From positions 1 through 38,486 of the forward strand of contig NZ_JADOGI010000095.1 in assembly GCF_015645445.1 (NCBI RefSeq): 38,486 bases of DNA, read 5' to 3'. Positions 14,592-22,029 of the stretch are shown here, in pieces. The position numbers were made by a program, and so were the translations under genes. This DNA is from Nonomuraea cypriaca. Lineage in GTDB: Bacteria; Actinomycetota; Actinomycetes; Streptosporangiales; Streptosporangiaceae. The notes below the pieces were generated by a model, which was not told the origin of the DNA, did no database searches, and was given only the letters and a program-made list of their open reading frames with translations. Every line of letters begins with the position of its first letter. Position 1 is the stretch's first letter.

Positions 14592-15968
14592 TCAGTGGCC
14601 GGTGATGAGGTCGGCGAAGCGGGCGAGGGCCGAGGTGCGCGGCATGGAGCGCTCGCGGTGGTCGGCCACCCGGTAGAGCCGGTACATCGTGTGCACCCCG
14701 AGCCACCGCAGCGGCTCGGGCTCCCAGGAGCGGACCTTGCGGCCCACCCACGGAAGCGACGTCAGCTCCGTCTCCTCGCCGAGGATCAGGTCGCGCAGGG
14801 TACGGCCCGCCAGGTTCGTGGTGGTGACCCCGTGGCCCGTGTAGCCGCCCGCCCAGCCCAGCCCGGTGGCGGGGTCCACGTGAACGGCCGAGCACCAGTC
14901 GCGCGGCACCCCCAGCACGCCCGACCAGGCGTGCGCGACCGAGGACGAGCGGGCGGCGGGGAAGAACTCGGTCAGCAGCCCCCACAGCGCCTCCACCGTC
15001 CACTCGTGGGTGTGGCCGCGGGCGTCGACGCGGGAGCCGTACAGGTAGGGGCGGCCGCGGCCGCCGAACGCGATGCGGTCGTCGGCGGTGCGCTGGGCGT
15101 AGATGTAGTAGTGGGCCATGTCGCCGAGCAGCTCGGCGTCATGCCAGCCCACCTCGTCCCAGAACGACTGGGGGAGGGGCTCGGTGATGATCATGGAGCT
15201 GTTCATGGGGAGCCACTGCCTGCGCAGGCCGGGCAGGCGGGCGGTGAAGCCCTCCGTGGCGCGGATCACGTGGCCCGCCGACACCGTGCCGTACGGGGTG
15301 ACCGCGCGGTGCGGGGAGATCGCGGTCACCGGCGTGCGCTCGTAGATGGCCACGCCGAGGTCGCGTACGGTCCTGGCGAGGCCCTGGGCCAGCTTGGCCG
15401 GCTGGATGCGGGCGCAGTGCGGGCTCCAGGAGGCGGCCAGCGCCCCGGACACGCGTACGCGGCCCGCGGGGTCGACCAGGCGCAGGTCGGACTCCTCGAT
15501 GCCCCAGGCGCGGGACGACGCGACGCTCTCGCGCAGCCTGACGGCCTGGGACGGGGTGCGGGCCACGTTCACGACGCCGCCCTTGACGAGGTCGCAGTCG
15601 ATGGACTCCTTCTGGCAGACGGCGATGACCTCGTCGATCGAGGTGTACATCGCGCGTTGCAGGGACCGCGCGCCAGCGCCGTAGCGCTCGTGGGAGCCGG
15701 CCAGGTCGCCGGTGAGCCAGCCGCCGTTGCGCCCGGAGGCGCCGAACCCGGCGAACTCCTGCTCCAGCACCACCACCCGCAGGGAGGGGCGGGCCCGCTT
15801 GAGGTAGTACGCGGTCCACAGCCCGGTGTAACCGGCGCCGACGACGGCGACGTCCGCCTGGAGGTCGCCGTCGAGCCTGGGACCGGGGGCGGGCACGCCC
15901 GAGGATCGGTACCAGAAGGACACGTCGCCGTTCACAAACCTGGACGACAGGGGGACACGCACGTTCAT
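14592..15968 (-). CDS. FAD-dependent oxidoreductase (DAO family, PuuB/OrdL-like)
   Basis: 458 residues. The dinucleotide-binding motif VVGAGYTGLWTA (42-53) follows a roughly 40-residue lead containing FWYRSSG. GFGASGRNGGWL after the second strand and the C-terminal GYTGHGVTTTNLAGR are typical of the PuuB/OrdL branch of D-amino-acid-oxidase-fold enzymes that oxidise primary or secondary amines (gamma-glutamylputrescine in PuuB). The ATG is preceded by AGGAGG at 10 nt; an overlapping three-codon frame (ATG TCA CTA TGA) lies between. It heads a two-gene operon with the amidohydrolase. Substrate unknown. Confidence 0.9.
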   Translation of the reverse strand: MNVRVPLSSRFVNGDVSFWYRSSGVPAPGPRLDGDLQADVAVVGAGYTGLWTAYYLKRARPSLRVVVLEQEFAGFGASGRNGGWLTGDLAGSHERYGAGARSLQRAMYTSIDEVIAVCQKESIDCDLVKGGVVNVARTPSQAVRLRESVASSRAWGIEESDLRLVDPAGRVRVSGALAASWSPHCARIQPAKLAQGLARTVRDLGVAIYERTPVTAISPHRAVTPYGTVSAGHVIRATEGFTARLPGLRRQWLPMNSSMIITEPLPQSFWDEVGWHDAELLGDMAHYYIYAQRTADDRIAFGGRGRPYLYGSRVDARGHTHEWTVEALWGLLTEFFPAARSSSVAHAWSGVLGVPRDWCSAVHVDPATGLGWAGGYTGHGVTTTNLAGRTLRDLILGEETELTSLPWVGRKVRSWEPEPLRWLGVHTMYRLYRVADHRERSMPRTSALARFADLITGH

Positions 15969-16064
15969 AGTGACATATCCTCCTATATCGGCATAAGCAG
16001 CCGCATCCTACGACGAAATACGCGATGAAACACGTCGTTAGCGGTCGCGTAACAGCTGCCAGGC

Positions 16065-17099
16065 ATGCTTGTGCGCATGGGATTCTTGCGCATCCGCACC
16101 ACAGTGGACGAGCGACCCGGCCGGCTGGCCTCCCTCGCCGCGGCCCTGGCCGACAGGGGCGGCAACATCCTGGGCCTGAGCGTTCAGTCCGACACCGACG
16201 GCACCGTTGACGAGTTCGTGGCCGACATCCCCGCCAACCCCGAGACCGTGCGTGAGGCCCTGGAGGCGGCCGGCGGCCGCGAGGTCCAGGTGGTGCCCGC
16301 CACCGCCCACGAACTGACCGACGAGCCCACCAGGGCGCTGCTGCTGGCCTCCAGGTTGCGCACGATGCCCTGGCGACTGCCCGAACTGCTGGGCGAGCTG
16401 CTGCGCGCGGACGACGCCAGGTGGATCTATGGTGAGCCGGTGAGCGATCTTCCCGATCCGACCCTGCTCGTCGTGCCCGTGGCGCCCAGGCGCGCCGTCC
16501 GGCTGCGCCGCGCGGACCTGCCGTTCACGCTGACCGAGGCGGCCAGGGCGGCGGCGTTCGCCAGGCTCGCCCAGCCGGCGTCCGAGCAGAGCGGCGGCGA
16601 GCGCGCGGTCAAGCTGGCCGACGGGGCGGAGGTCATGGTCCGCCCGCTCACCTCGATCTACCGCGAGGCCGTACGCGACCTGCACGACCGGTGCTCGCCC
16701 GAGTCGCGCAGGTTCCGCTACTTCACCTCCATGCCCGCGCTGCCAGCGCGCATGTTCGACCGGCTGTGCGACAGGAGCAGGGGAAACTCGCTCGTAGCGG
16801 GGCACGACGGGCAAGTCGTTGGGCTGGCAAGTCTGATGTTCACGCCGGATCCCGGCATCGCGGAGATGGCCTTCCTGGTCGAGGATCGGTGGCAGGGGCG
16901 CGGTCTGGGTGCGGCGCTGGCCAGGACGCTGGTGCGCTCGGCGCGGGATCTCGGATACGCCGAGGTCAGGGCCACCATGCTGGCCGACAACATGAGGATG
17001 CGGCGGCTGCTGGTCTCCCTCGGCGCCACGCTCGCGTACACCGATGACCCAGGGGTGATGGAGGCCAGGCTGCCGGTCGGCGCGATGGTGTCAGCCTAG
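16065..17099 (+). CDS. ACT domain-GNAT acetyltransferase fusion
   Basis: 344 residues. An N-terminal ACT domain (about 6-75, FLRIRTTVDERPGRLASLA ... GNILGLSVQ) is joined by a roughly 110-residue linker to a C-terminal GNAT domain (about 188-340) with the acetyl-CoA loop WQGRGLGAAL (276-285) and NMRMRRLLVSLGA. Actinobacterial ACT-GNAT proteins have been described as protein-lysine acetyltransferases switched by amino acids, and this layout suggests the same. The start is uncertain among ATG 16065, GTG 16071 (AGG 7 nt upstream) and ATG 16077; all keep the ACT domain. The 3' end overlaps the convergent Clp N-domain gene by 9 bp. Confidence 0.88.
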   Translation: MLVRMGFLRIRTTVDERPGRLASLAAALADRGGNILGLSVQSDTDGTVDEFVADIPANPETVREALEAAGGREVQVVPATAHELTDEPTRALLLASRLRTMPWRLPELLGELLRADDARWIYGEPVSDLPDPTLLVVPVAPRRAVRLRRADLPFTLTEAARAAAFARLAQPASEQSGGERAVKLADGAEVMVRPLTSIYREAVRDLHDRCSPESRRFRYFTSMPALPARMFDRLCDRSRGNSLVAGHDGQVVGLASLMFTPDPGIAEMAFLVEDRWQGRGLGAALARTLVRSARDLGYAEVRATMLADNMRMRRLLVSLGATLAYTDDPGVMEARLPVGAMVSA

Positions 17100-17690
17100 G
17101 CCCTCCTCGCCCTGCTCCCCGGCCTCGGGCCGCTCGGAGCGCGGCCGGATGCCCAGGTGCCGCTCGATGCGCTCCAGGCTCTCCTCGATGCGCGTGAGCC
17201 GCTCGCCCAGCACGGAGCCGCCGGCGAAGAACATCTCGCCGGCGCGCTCCTTGGAGCCGCGGCCCACCCGGTCGAGCAGGCGCTGGCGTACGTCGGCCAG
17301 GTCCGCGCCGCAGTCCACGAGCGCCTGGGCGGCCAGCCCCTCGCCCTCCCTGATCAGCCCGAGCAGGATGTGCTCGGTGCCGATGTAGTTGTGGCGCAGT
17401 TGCAGCGCCTCCCGCAGCGACAGCTCCAGGACCTTCTTGGCGCGCGGCGTGAACGGGATGTGCCCGCCGGGCGGCTTGGCGCCGTGGCCCACCTCACGAT
17501 CGACGAAGGCGCGTACGTGCGCCAGTTCCACGCCGCAACTGTCGAGCACCAGCGCGGCCAGGCCCTCGCCCTCGTGGACGAGACCGAGCAGGATGTGCTC
17601 GGTGCCGATGTAGTCGTGGTTCATCGTCCGCGCCTCCTCCTGGGCGAGGACGACGACCCTGCGCGCGCGGTCGGTGAAGCGTTCGAACAC
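17091..17690 (-). CDS. Stand-alone Clp N-terminal domain protein
   Basis: 199 residues. It consists of the double Clp N-domain repeat found at the front of ClpC/ClpA unfoldases: FTDRARRVVVLAQEEARTM with DYIGTEHILLGL (about 26-37), and FTPRAKKVLELSLREAL with NYIGTEHILLGL (about 101-112). A short tail, probably helical, follows (LTRIEESLERIERHL). There is no AAA+ module, Walker motif or ClpP loop, so it cannot unfold proteins alone. It may bind adaptors or substrates, or modulate ClpC. GTG at 17690 has GGAGG 7 nt or more upstream. Similar short Clp N proteins occur in actinobacteria; this one looks complete, not truncated. Confidence 0.9.
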   Translation of the reverse strand: MFERFTDRARRVVVLAQEEARTMNHDYIGTEHILLGLVHEGEGLAALVLDSCGVELAHVRAFVDREVGHGAKPPGGHIPFTPRAKKVLELSLREALQLRHNYIGTEHILLGLIREGEGLAAQALVDCGADLADVRQRLLDRVGRGSKERAGEMFFAGGSVLGERLTRIEESLERIERHLGIRPRSERPEAGEQGEEGLG

Positions 17691-17764
17691 CGGGGGGCCT
17701 CCGTTCGGCTGGGGCTGCCTCCACTATGCGCTACAAACTCGCGGATGTGGGGTATTTGTCCTGT

Positions 17765-18529
17765 GTGGATCTTGACGAGGTGGCCGGCCGCCTCTACGCG
17801 TTGCCGCCGTCCGAGTTCACCGCCGCCCGCGCGGCCGAGGCGCGCGCGGCCAAGGACGCGGGTGACGTACGCCTCTCGCGCGACATCGCGAAACTGCGCA
17901 AGCCGACGGTCTCCGCCTGGGCCGTCAACCGGATCGCCCGTGAGCACCCCGCTGAGCTGACCGAGCTCCTGGAGGTGGGGGAGCGGCTGCGCGCGGCCTG
18001 GCAGGAGCAGGACGCCGAAGCGCTCGCCGAGCTGACCCAGCGCCGCGGCGCGGTGACCGGCACGGTGAGCAGGCTCGCCAGGCAAGCAGGGGACCTGTCG
18101 CCGGCCGCGGCGGCCGAGGTGGACCAGACGCTGGACGCCGCGATCGTGGACGCCGAGGCCGCCGAGCAGGTGCGTCGCGGTGATCTGGTCAAGCCGCTCA
18201 GCTACAGCGGCTTCGCGCCCGCCCCCGCCACCCGCGAGCGCCCTCCCGCCCGGCGGAGGAAGACCCCCGAGGACGCGGCCGCCGCGGCCAGGGAACGCGA
18301 GGAGGCCGAGGCCAGGGGGGCCAGGGAGCGCCAGGAGGCGCAGGCCGCGTACGAGGAGTGGCGCCAGGCGCTCGAACAGGCCCAGAAGGAGCACGACGAG
18401 CGCGCGGAGAAGGTCTCCAGGCTGGAGGGGAAGCTGGCCAAGGCGCGAGGGAGGCTCGACGACAGCCGCCACCGCCTGGAGGTCGCCCGGCGTGAGGAAA
18501 GGCACGCGCGGCAGCGTCTCGAGCACTAG
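17765..18529 (+). CDS. Conserved actinobacterial coiled-coil protein
   Basis: 254 residues from GTG 17765. It begins VDLDEVAGRLYALPPSEFTAAR, the usual opening of this uncharacterised actinobacterial family, followed by KPTVSAWAVNRIAREHP. The C-terminal half (about 165-254) is a long Ala/Glu/Arg-rich coiled coil (AAAAREREEAEARGARERQEAQ and on). An upstream in-frame ATG at 17726 would add 13 residues not seen at the family start. TATTTG ends 6 nt before the GTG, a near fit to a leaderless -10. It is divergent from the Clp N-domain gene. Function unknown. Its stop abuts the SDR operator palindrome. Confidence 0.75.
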   Translation: MDLDEVAGRLYALPPSEFTAARAAEARAAKDAGDVRLSRDIAKLRKPTVSAWAVNRIAREHPAELTELLEVGERLRAAWQEQDAEALAELTQRRGAVTGTVSRLARQAGDLSPAAAAEVDQTLDAAIVDAEAAEQVRRGDLVKPLSYSGFAPAPATRERPPARRRKTPEDAAAAAREREEAEARGARERQEAQAAYEEWRQALEQAQKEHDERAEKVSRLEGKLAKARGRLDDSRHRLEVARREERHARQRLEH

Positions 18530-18530
18530 T

Positions 18531-18553
18531 GTGTACGAAACGGTTTCGTACAC
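18531..18553. promoter_or_regulatory. Perfect 23-bp palindromic operator, probably TetR
   Basis: GTGTACGAAAC and GTTTCGTACAC are perfect 11-bp arms around a single G. The site lies 14 bp before the SDR start, ahead of the SDR-TetR pair. Its length and symmetry fit a TetR-family dimer or dimer pair, and the adjacent tetR gene is the natural candidate. Confidence 0.75.
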
Positions 18554-18567
18554 CTGAAGGGGCGATG

Positions 18568-19434
18568 ATGAGCTGGACCCCTGACTCCATCCCCGATCTC
18601 ACCGGCAGGACCGCCATCGTGACCGGCGCCGGCAGCGGCATCGGCCTGCCCACCGCGCTGGAGCTGGCCAGGCACGGCGCCCGCGTCGTCGTGGCCACGC
18701 GCTCGGCGGACAAGGGCGGGGCCGCGGTCGCGGAGATCCTGCGGGCCGTGCCAGGGGCGCGGGTCTCGTACGCGGCCCTCGACCTGGCCGACCTGGCCTC
18801 CGTCCGGCGGTTCGCGGCCGGCGTGGACGCGGTCGACCTGCTGATCAACAACGCGGGCGTCGCCCTGGTCCGCAGGCGCGAGACCAAGGACGGCTTCGAG
18901 GCCCAGTTCGGCACCAACCACCTGGGCCACTTCGCGCTCACCGGGCTGCTGCTGCCGCTGCTGCTCTCCAGCCCCGGCGCACGGGTGGTGACCGTGTCCA
19001 GCGACGCGCACGCGATGGGCCGGATCGACTTCGGCGACCTGGGCATGGAGCGCGGGTACGGCCCGATGCGCGCGTACGGACGGTCCAAGCTCGCCAACCT
19101 GCTCTTCACCCTGGAGCTCCAGCGACGCGCTGAGCGGGCCGGTGTGGGCCTGACCAGCGTCGCCACCCATCCAGGCATGACCGCCACGAACATCGTCAAG
19201 CTGGCGCCGCTACAGCCCCTCTTGGGCCTGTTCATGAAACCGGCCACGGCCGGGGCGCTGCCCTCCCTGTACGCCGCCACCTCGCCCGCCGTCCGCGGCG
19301 GCGAGTTCGTCGGCCCCGGGCTCAAGCCGCTCACGCCCTCGGAGACGGCCAGGTCGGAGGAGATCGCCAGGCGGCTGTGGGACGTGTCCACCGAGCTGAC
19401 GGGCGTACGATTCGAGGAGTTCTCCTCCAGCTGA
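18568..19434 (+). CDS. Short-chain dehydrogenase/reductase
   Basis: 288 residues. The cofactor motif is TGAGSGIG (19-26), with NNAG (94-97), Ser in VTVSS (near 144), Tyr170 and Lys174 in AYGRSK, all of the SDR catalytic set. Arg45 after the second strand (VVATRS) favours NADP(H). It resembles the retinol-dehydrogenase/WWOX-like group (FGTNHLGHFALT, HPGMTATNI). Of two adjacent ATGs, 18568 is chosen because GAAGGGG is then 5 nt away. tetR follows 11 nt downstream and both lie behind the palindrome, so the SDR is probably induced when an unknown ligand, perhaps its substrate, releases the repressor. Confidence 0.9.
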   Translation: MSWTPDSIPDLTGRTAIVTGAGSGIGLPTALELARHGARVVVATRSADKGGAAVAEILRAVPGARVSYAALDLADLASVRRFAAGVDAVDLLINNAGVALVRRRETKDGFEAQFGTNHLGHFALTGLLLPLLLSSPGARVVTVSSDAHAMGRIDFGDLGMERGYGPMRAYGRSKLANLLFTLELQRRAERAGVGLTSVATHPGMTATNIVKLAPLQPLLGLFMKPATAGALPSLYAATSPAVRGGEFVGPGLKPLTPSETARSEEIARRLWDVSTELTGVRFEEFSSS

Positions 19435-19445
19435 AGGACGTGCAC

Positions 19446-20030
19446 GTGGCTCCACTCGACCCCGAGCGCGACAGGGCCATCCTCGACGCCACGATGGAGC
19501 TGCTGTCGGAGGTCGGCTACGACCGGATGTCGGTCGACCAGATCGCCAAGCGGGCCAGGGCCAGCAAGGCCACCATCTACCGGCGCTGGGCGGGCAAGCC
19601 GGAGCTGGTGGTGGACGTCATCTGCCGGCGCTTCGCCATGGAGGCGCCGCGCGGGGAGGACACCGGGTCGCTGCGCGGCGACCTGGCCTTCATCTTCCGC
19701 GGCCTGTGCGAGCTGGTCGAGCGCAAGCACACGCTGGTCATCGGGCTTTCCTCGACACTGGTGTCCAACCAGGAGCTGGCCCGCACGCTGCGGGCGCACA
19801 TGCCGGCCGCCGACCTCGACGACCTGCGGGCGCTGCTGACGCGGGCGGTGGCGCGGGGCGAGCTGGCCGGGCCCGTGGACGCGGCGCGGCTGTTCGCGGT
19901 CGCCGAGGCGCTGGTCTGGCACCGCATGATCTTCACCGGCCCGCCGTTCGGCGACGCGTTCGTCGCGGAGTCCGTCGACGGGATCCTCCTCCCCCTGGCG
20001 CACACCTGGTCCGCGTCCACCCCGGCATAG
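19446..20030 (+). CDS. TetR-family transcriptional repressor
   Basis: 194 residues. The N-terminal helix-turn-helix (about 29-50, SVDQIAKRARASKATIYRRW) is a clear TetR DNA-binding domain. The remainder is the helical ligand and dimer domain, with a TetR_C-type region (LFAVAEALVWHRMIFTGPPF). GTG at 19446 has GAAGGA 7 nt upstream; GTG at 19440 would be too close. It is cotranscribed with the SDR and probably represses both through the 23-bp palindrome at 18531. Ligand unknown. Confidence 0.92.
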   Translation: MAPLDPERDRAILDATMELLSEVGYDRMSVDQIAKRARASKATIYRRWAGKPELVVDVICRRFAMEAPRGEDTGSLRGDLAFIFRGLCELVERKHTLVIGLSSTLVSNQELARTLRAHMPAADLDDLRALLTRAVARGELAGPVDAARLFAVAEALVWHRMIFTGPPFGDAFVAESVDGILLPLAHTWSASTPA

Positions 20031-20044
20031 CGCCGCACACGGCG
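20031..20044. terminator. Short hairpin between convergent genes
   Basis: CGCCG-CACA-CGGCG directly follows the tetR stop, in the 41-bp gap to the convergent methyltransferase end. Five GC pairs only, so weak. Confidence 0.3.
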
Positions 20045-20071
20045 GGGGCTGGGGGCGGTGGGTGCGGGTGG

Positions 20072-20818
20072 TCAGCGGGTGGCGTGGGCCAGGTACGCGC
20101 AGACGGGGAAACCCTCGTGCGCGTACGGCTGCGCCAGGCGGGTGTAGTGGGCCTTGATGCGCTCCACGGTCTCCTCCGGCTGGTCGGCGATCATCCTGAA
20201 CCGGGGCCCGCCGGCCTGCACGATGTCCGTCCACCACGCGTCGAGGTCCACCTGGTGCCGCCACCGCACGGTGTCCACGGCCGCCTCACGGAATCCCGTC
20301 TCCCGCAGCAGCTCGGTGAAGCGCGCGGGGGTGTCGTTGGCGGTGAAGGGCCGGGGCGGCGGTTCGTACGGGATCCGGGCGGCGGCGATGGCGTCGGCGA
20401 AGACGTTGGTGGCGGTCATCTCGTCGGACTTCCACCAGGTCAGCGCGATCGTCCCGTCCGGACGCAGGACGCGGTGCAGCTCCTTGAGCGCGCCGGCCGT
20501 GTCAGGAACATGGTTGATGACGAAATTTCCGGCTATCGCGTCGAATTCCTCATCCTCGAACGGCAGGTCCGGGAGGCACGCCTGCCGGATCGTCGCGTAC
20601 GGATGGCGGCGCGCGGCCACCTCCAGCATCACCGGATCGGCGTCCACGGCGGTGACCTCGGCGCCGAGGGCGAGCGCCGCCGCCGTCACCACGCCGGTGC
20701 CGCAGCCGACGTCGAGCAGCCGCGGGGCGCGGCTCCGGCGCGCCAGATCGAGTAAGGCGCCGACGGTGTGGGAGCTGAGGTGGGCGAAGCCTCGGTCGTA
20801 CGCTTCGGCGTTGGTCAC
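20072..20818 (-). CDS. Class I SAM-dependent methyltransferase
   Basis: 248 residues. Motif I LLDVGCGTG (34-42) and the acidic VTAVDADP that binds the SAM ribose are clear, followed by DLPFEDEEFDAIAGNFVINHVPD and LKELHRVLRPDGTIALTWW, the layout of the UbiE/COQ5-like Methyltransf_11/25 group. The substrate is not predictable. GTG at 20818 is chosen because the protein then begins MTNAEAYDRGFAHLS, and TACGCT lies 7 nt before it (leaderless geometry, no SD). Longer in-frame starts run into the divergent promoter region of the deaminase gene. Confidence 0.88.
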   Translation of the reverse strand: MTNAEAYDRGFAHLSSHTVGALLDLARRSRAPRLLDVGCGTGVVTAAALALGAEVTAVDADPVMLEVAARRHPYATIRQACLPDLPFEDEEFDAIAGNFVINHVPDTAGALKELHRVLRPDGTIALTWWKSDEMTATNVFADAIAAARIPYEPPPRPFTANDTPARFTELLRETGFREAAVDTVRWRHQVDLDAWWTDIVQAGGPRFRMIADQPEETVERIKAHYTRLAQPYAHEGFPVCAYLAHATR

Positions 20819-20825
20819 GGGGTCT

Positions 20826-20831
20826 AGCGTA
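20826..20831 (-). promoter_or_regulatory. Putative -10 box for leaderless methyltransferase mRNA
   Basis: On the minus strand TACGCT fits TAnnnT and lies 7 nt before the GTG at 20818, which has no SD. The -35 region (GATGTT at 17-nt spacing) is poor. Confidence 0.35.
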
Positions 20832-20918
20832 GCCCAGAGACAGATCTTAACATCTTCGTGTGAAATTTCGGGAGAAAGTCTATTTTTTCGGCGGATGGCG
20901 CTCGTATGGTCGATGTCC

Positions 20919-21938
20919 ATGACCCTCGACACGTTCATCGACGCGCTCCCCAAGGTGGAGTTGCACGTCCACCTGATCGGCTCGGCCTCGGTCGCCACCG
21001 TGCTGGAGCTGTCCAGGCGCCACCCCGGCAGCCGGGTCCCCACGGCGGAGGAGGAGCTGCGCCGGTTCTACACCTTCAGCGACTTCCCGCACTTCGCCCG
21101 CGTGTACAAGGCCGTCAACGGCCTGGTCACCGAGCCCGAGGACGTCGCCACGCTGGTCCTCGGCCTGGCCCGCGACCTCGCCCCGCAGGGCTGCCGCTAC
21201 GTGGAGCTGCAGGTCACGCCGTTCGCCCACCACGTCGTCGGCATGCCCATGCGCGAGGTGACCGAGGCCCTGGACCTGGCCGCCCGCCGCTCCCTGACCG
21301 AGCACGGGGTGGAGATGGCGTACATCTTCGACATCCCCGGCGAGTACGGCGAGGAGGCCGCGCGGATCACCCTTGAGCACGCCCTCCAGGAACCTCCCGC
21401 CGCGCTGGTAGGTTTCGGCATCGGCGGGATCGAGCAGGAGCGGGTGAAATACACGGACGCCTACCGCTCGGCGTTCTCCGCCGCCCGCGCCGCGGGCCTG
21501 CACAGTGTTCCGCACGGTGGCGAGATGAGCGGGCCGGAAACGGTGTGGGAGACCATCGAGGGCTACGGCGCCGAGCGTATCGGCCACGGCATCAACTGCC
21601 TCCAGGACGACCGGCTGGTGGCGTACCTGCGCGAGACGCAGCTGCCGCTGGACGTCTGCCCCACCTCCAACCTGTGCACGGGCCAGATCGCGAGCATCGA
21701 GGAGCACCCGCTGCCCAGGATGCTGGAGGAGGGCCTGTACGTCACGCTCAACAGCGACGACCCGCCCATGTTCGCCACCACCCTGGCAGGGGAGTACCGC
21801 GTCGCGGCGAACGTGTTCGGCTTCGGGAGGACGGAGCTGGCCCAGCTGGCCCGCAACGGCGTGCGGGCGTCGTATCTCGGCGAGGACGCCAAGGCGGCGT
21901 TGCTCGCCGAGATCGACGACCTCGTCACGCACGGCTGA
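20919..21938 (+). CDS. Adenosine deaminase family protein, possibly aminodeoxyfutalosine deaminase
   Basis: 339 residues. Zinc-site residues of the adenosine deaminase fold are present: H16-V-H18 in PKVELHVHLIGS, H199 and E202 in HSVPHGGE, H223 in RIGHGINC, and Asp280/Asp281 in NSDDPPMF. The opening (ELHVHxxGSAS), YTFSDFPHFARVY and FDIPGEYGEEAA resemble, from memory, the Streptomyces enzyme of the futalosine menaquinone pathway more than classical adenosine deaminase, so either purine salvage or aminodeoxyfutalosine deamination is possible. ATG at 20919 (or 20913) has no SD; TATGGT lies 8 nt before it. It is divergent from the methyltransferase and convergent with pgl. Confidence 0.88.
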   Translation: MTLDTFIDALPKVELHVHLIGSASVATVLELSRRHPGSRVPTAEEELRRFYTFSDFPHFARVYKAVNGLVTEPEDVATLVLGLARDLAPQGCRYVELQVTPFAHHVVGMPMREVTEALDLAARRSLTEHGVEMAYIFDIPGEYGEEAARITLEHALQEPPAALVGFGIGGIEQERVKYTDAYRSAFSAARAAGLHSVPHGGEMSGPETVWETIEGYGAERIGHGINCLQDDRLVAYLRETQLPLDVCPTSNLCTGQIASIEEHPLPRMLEEGLYVTLNSDDPPMFATTLAGEYRVAANVFGFGRTELAQLARNGVRASYLGEDAKAALLAEIDDLVTHG

Positions 21939-21947
21939 GCCGCACGA

Positions 21948-22029
21948 CCTCTCGTCACGCGAGATCGAGCCTCACGGACTCGTCAAGCCCGGCTGAAGCC
22001 TCTCGTCACGCGAGGCTGAACCTCACGGA
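21948..22029 (+). repeat. 51-nt tandem repeat between deaminase and pgl
   Basis: CCTCTCGTCACGCGAG occurs at 21948-21963 and again at 21999-22014; each copy is followed about 6 nt later by (G/A)CCTCACGGA. The second copy runs into the pgl stop codon. The deaminase end (CCTCGTCACGCACGGCTGA) looks like a partial third unit. CTCG/CGAG can pair within each copy, so the array may serve as a convergent terminator. Confidence 0.6.

Noticed and set aside
16012..16038. ACGACG...CGTCGT inverted repeat in the gap between the FAD oxidoreductase and the ACT-GNAT gene
   Set aside because: Six-bp arms separated by about 15 nt are expected by chance in this composition.
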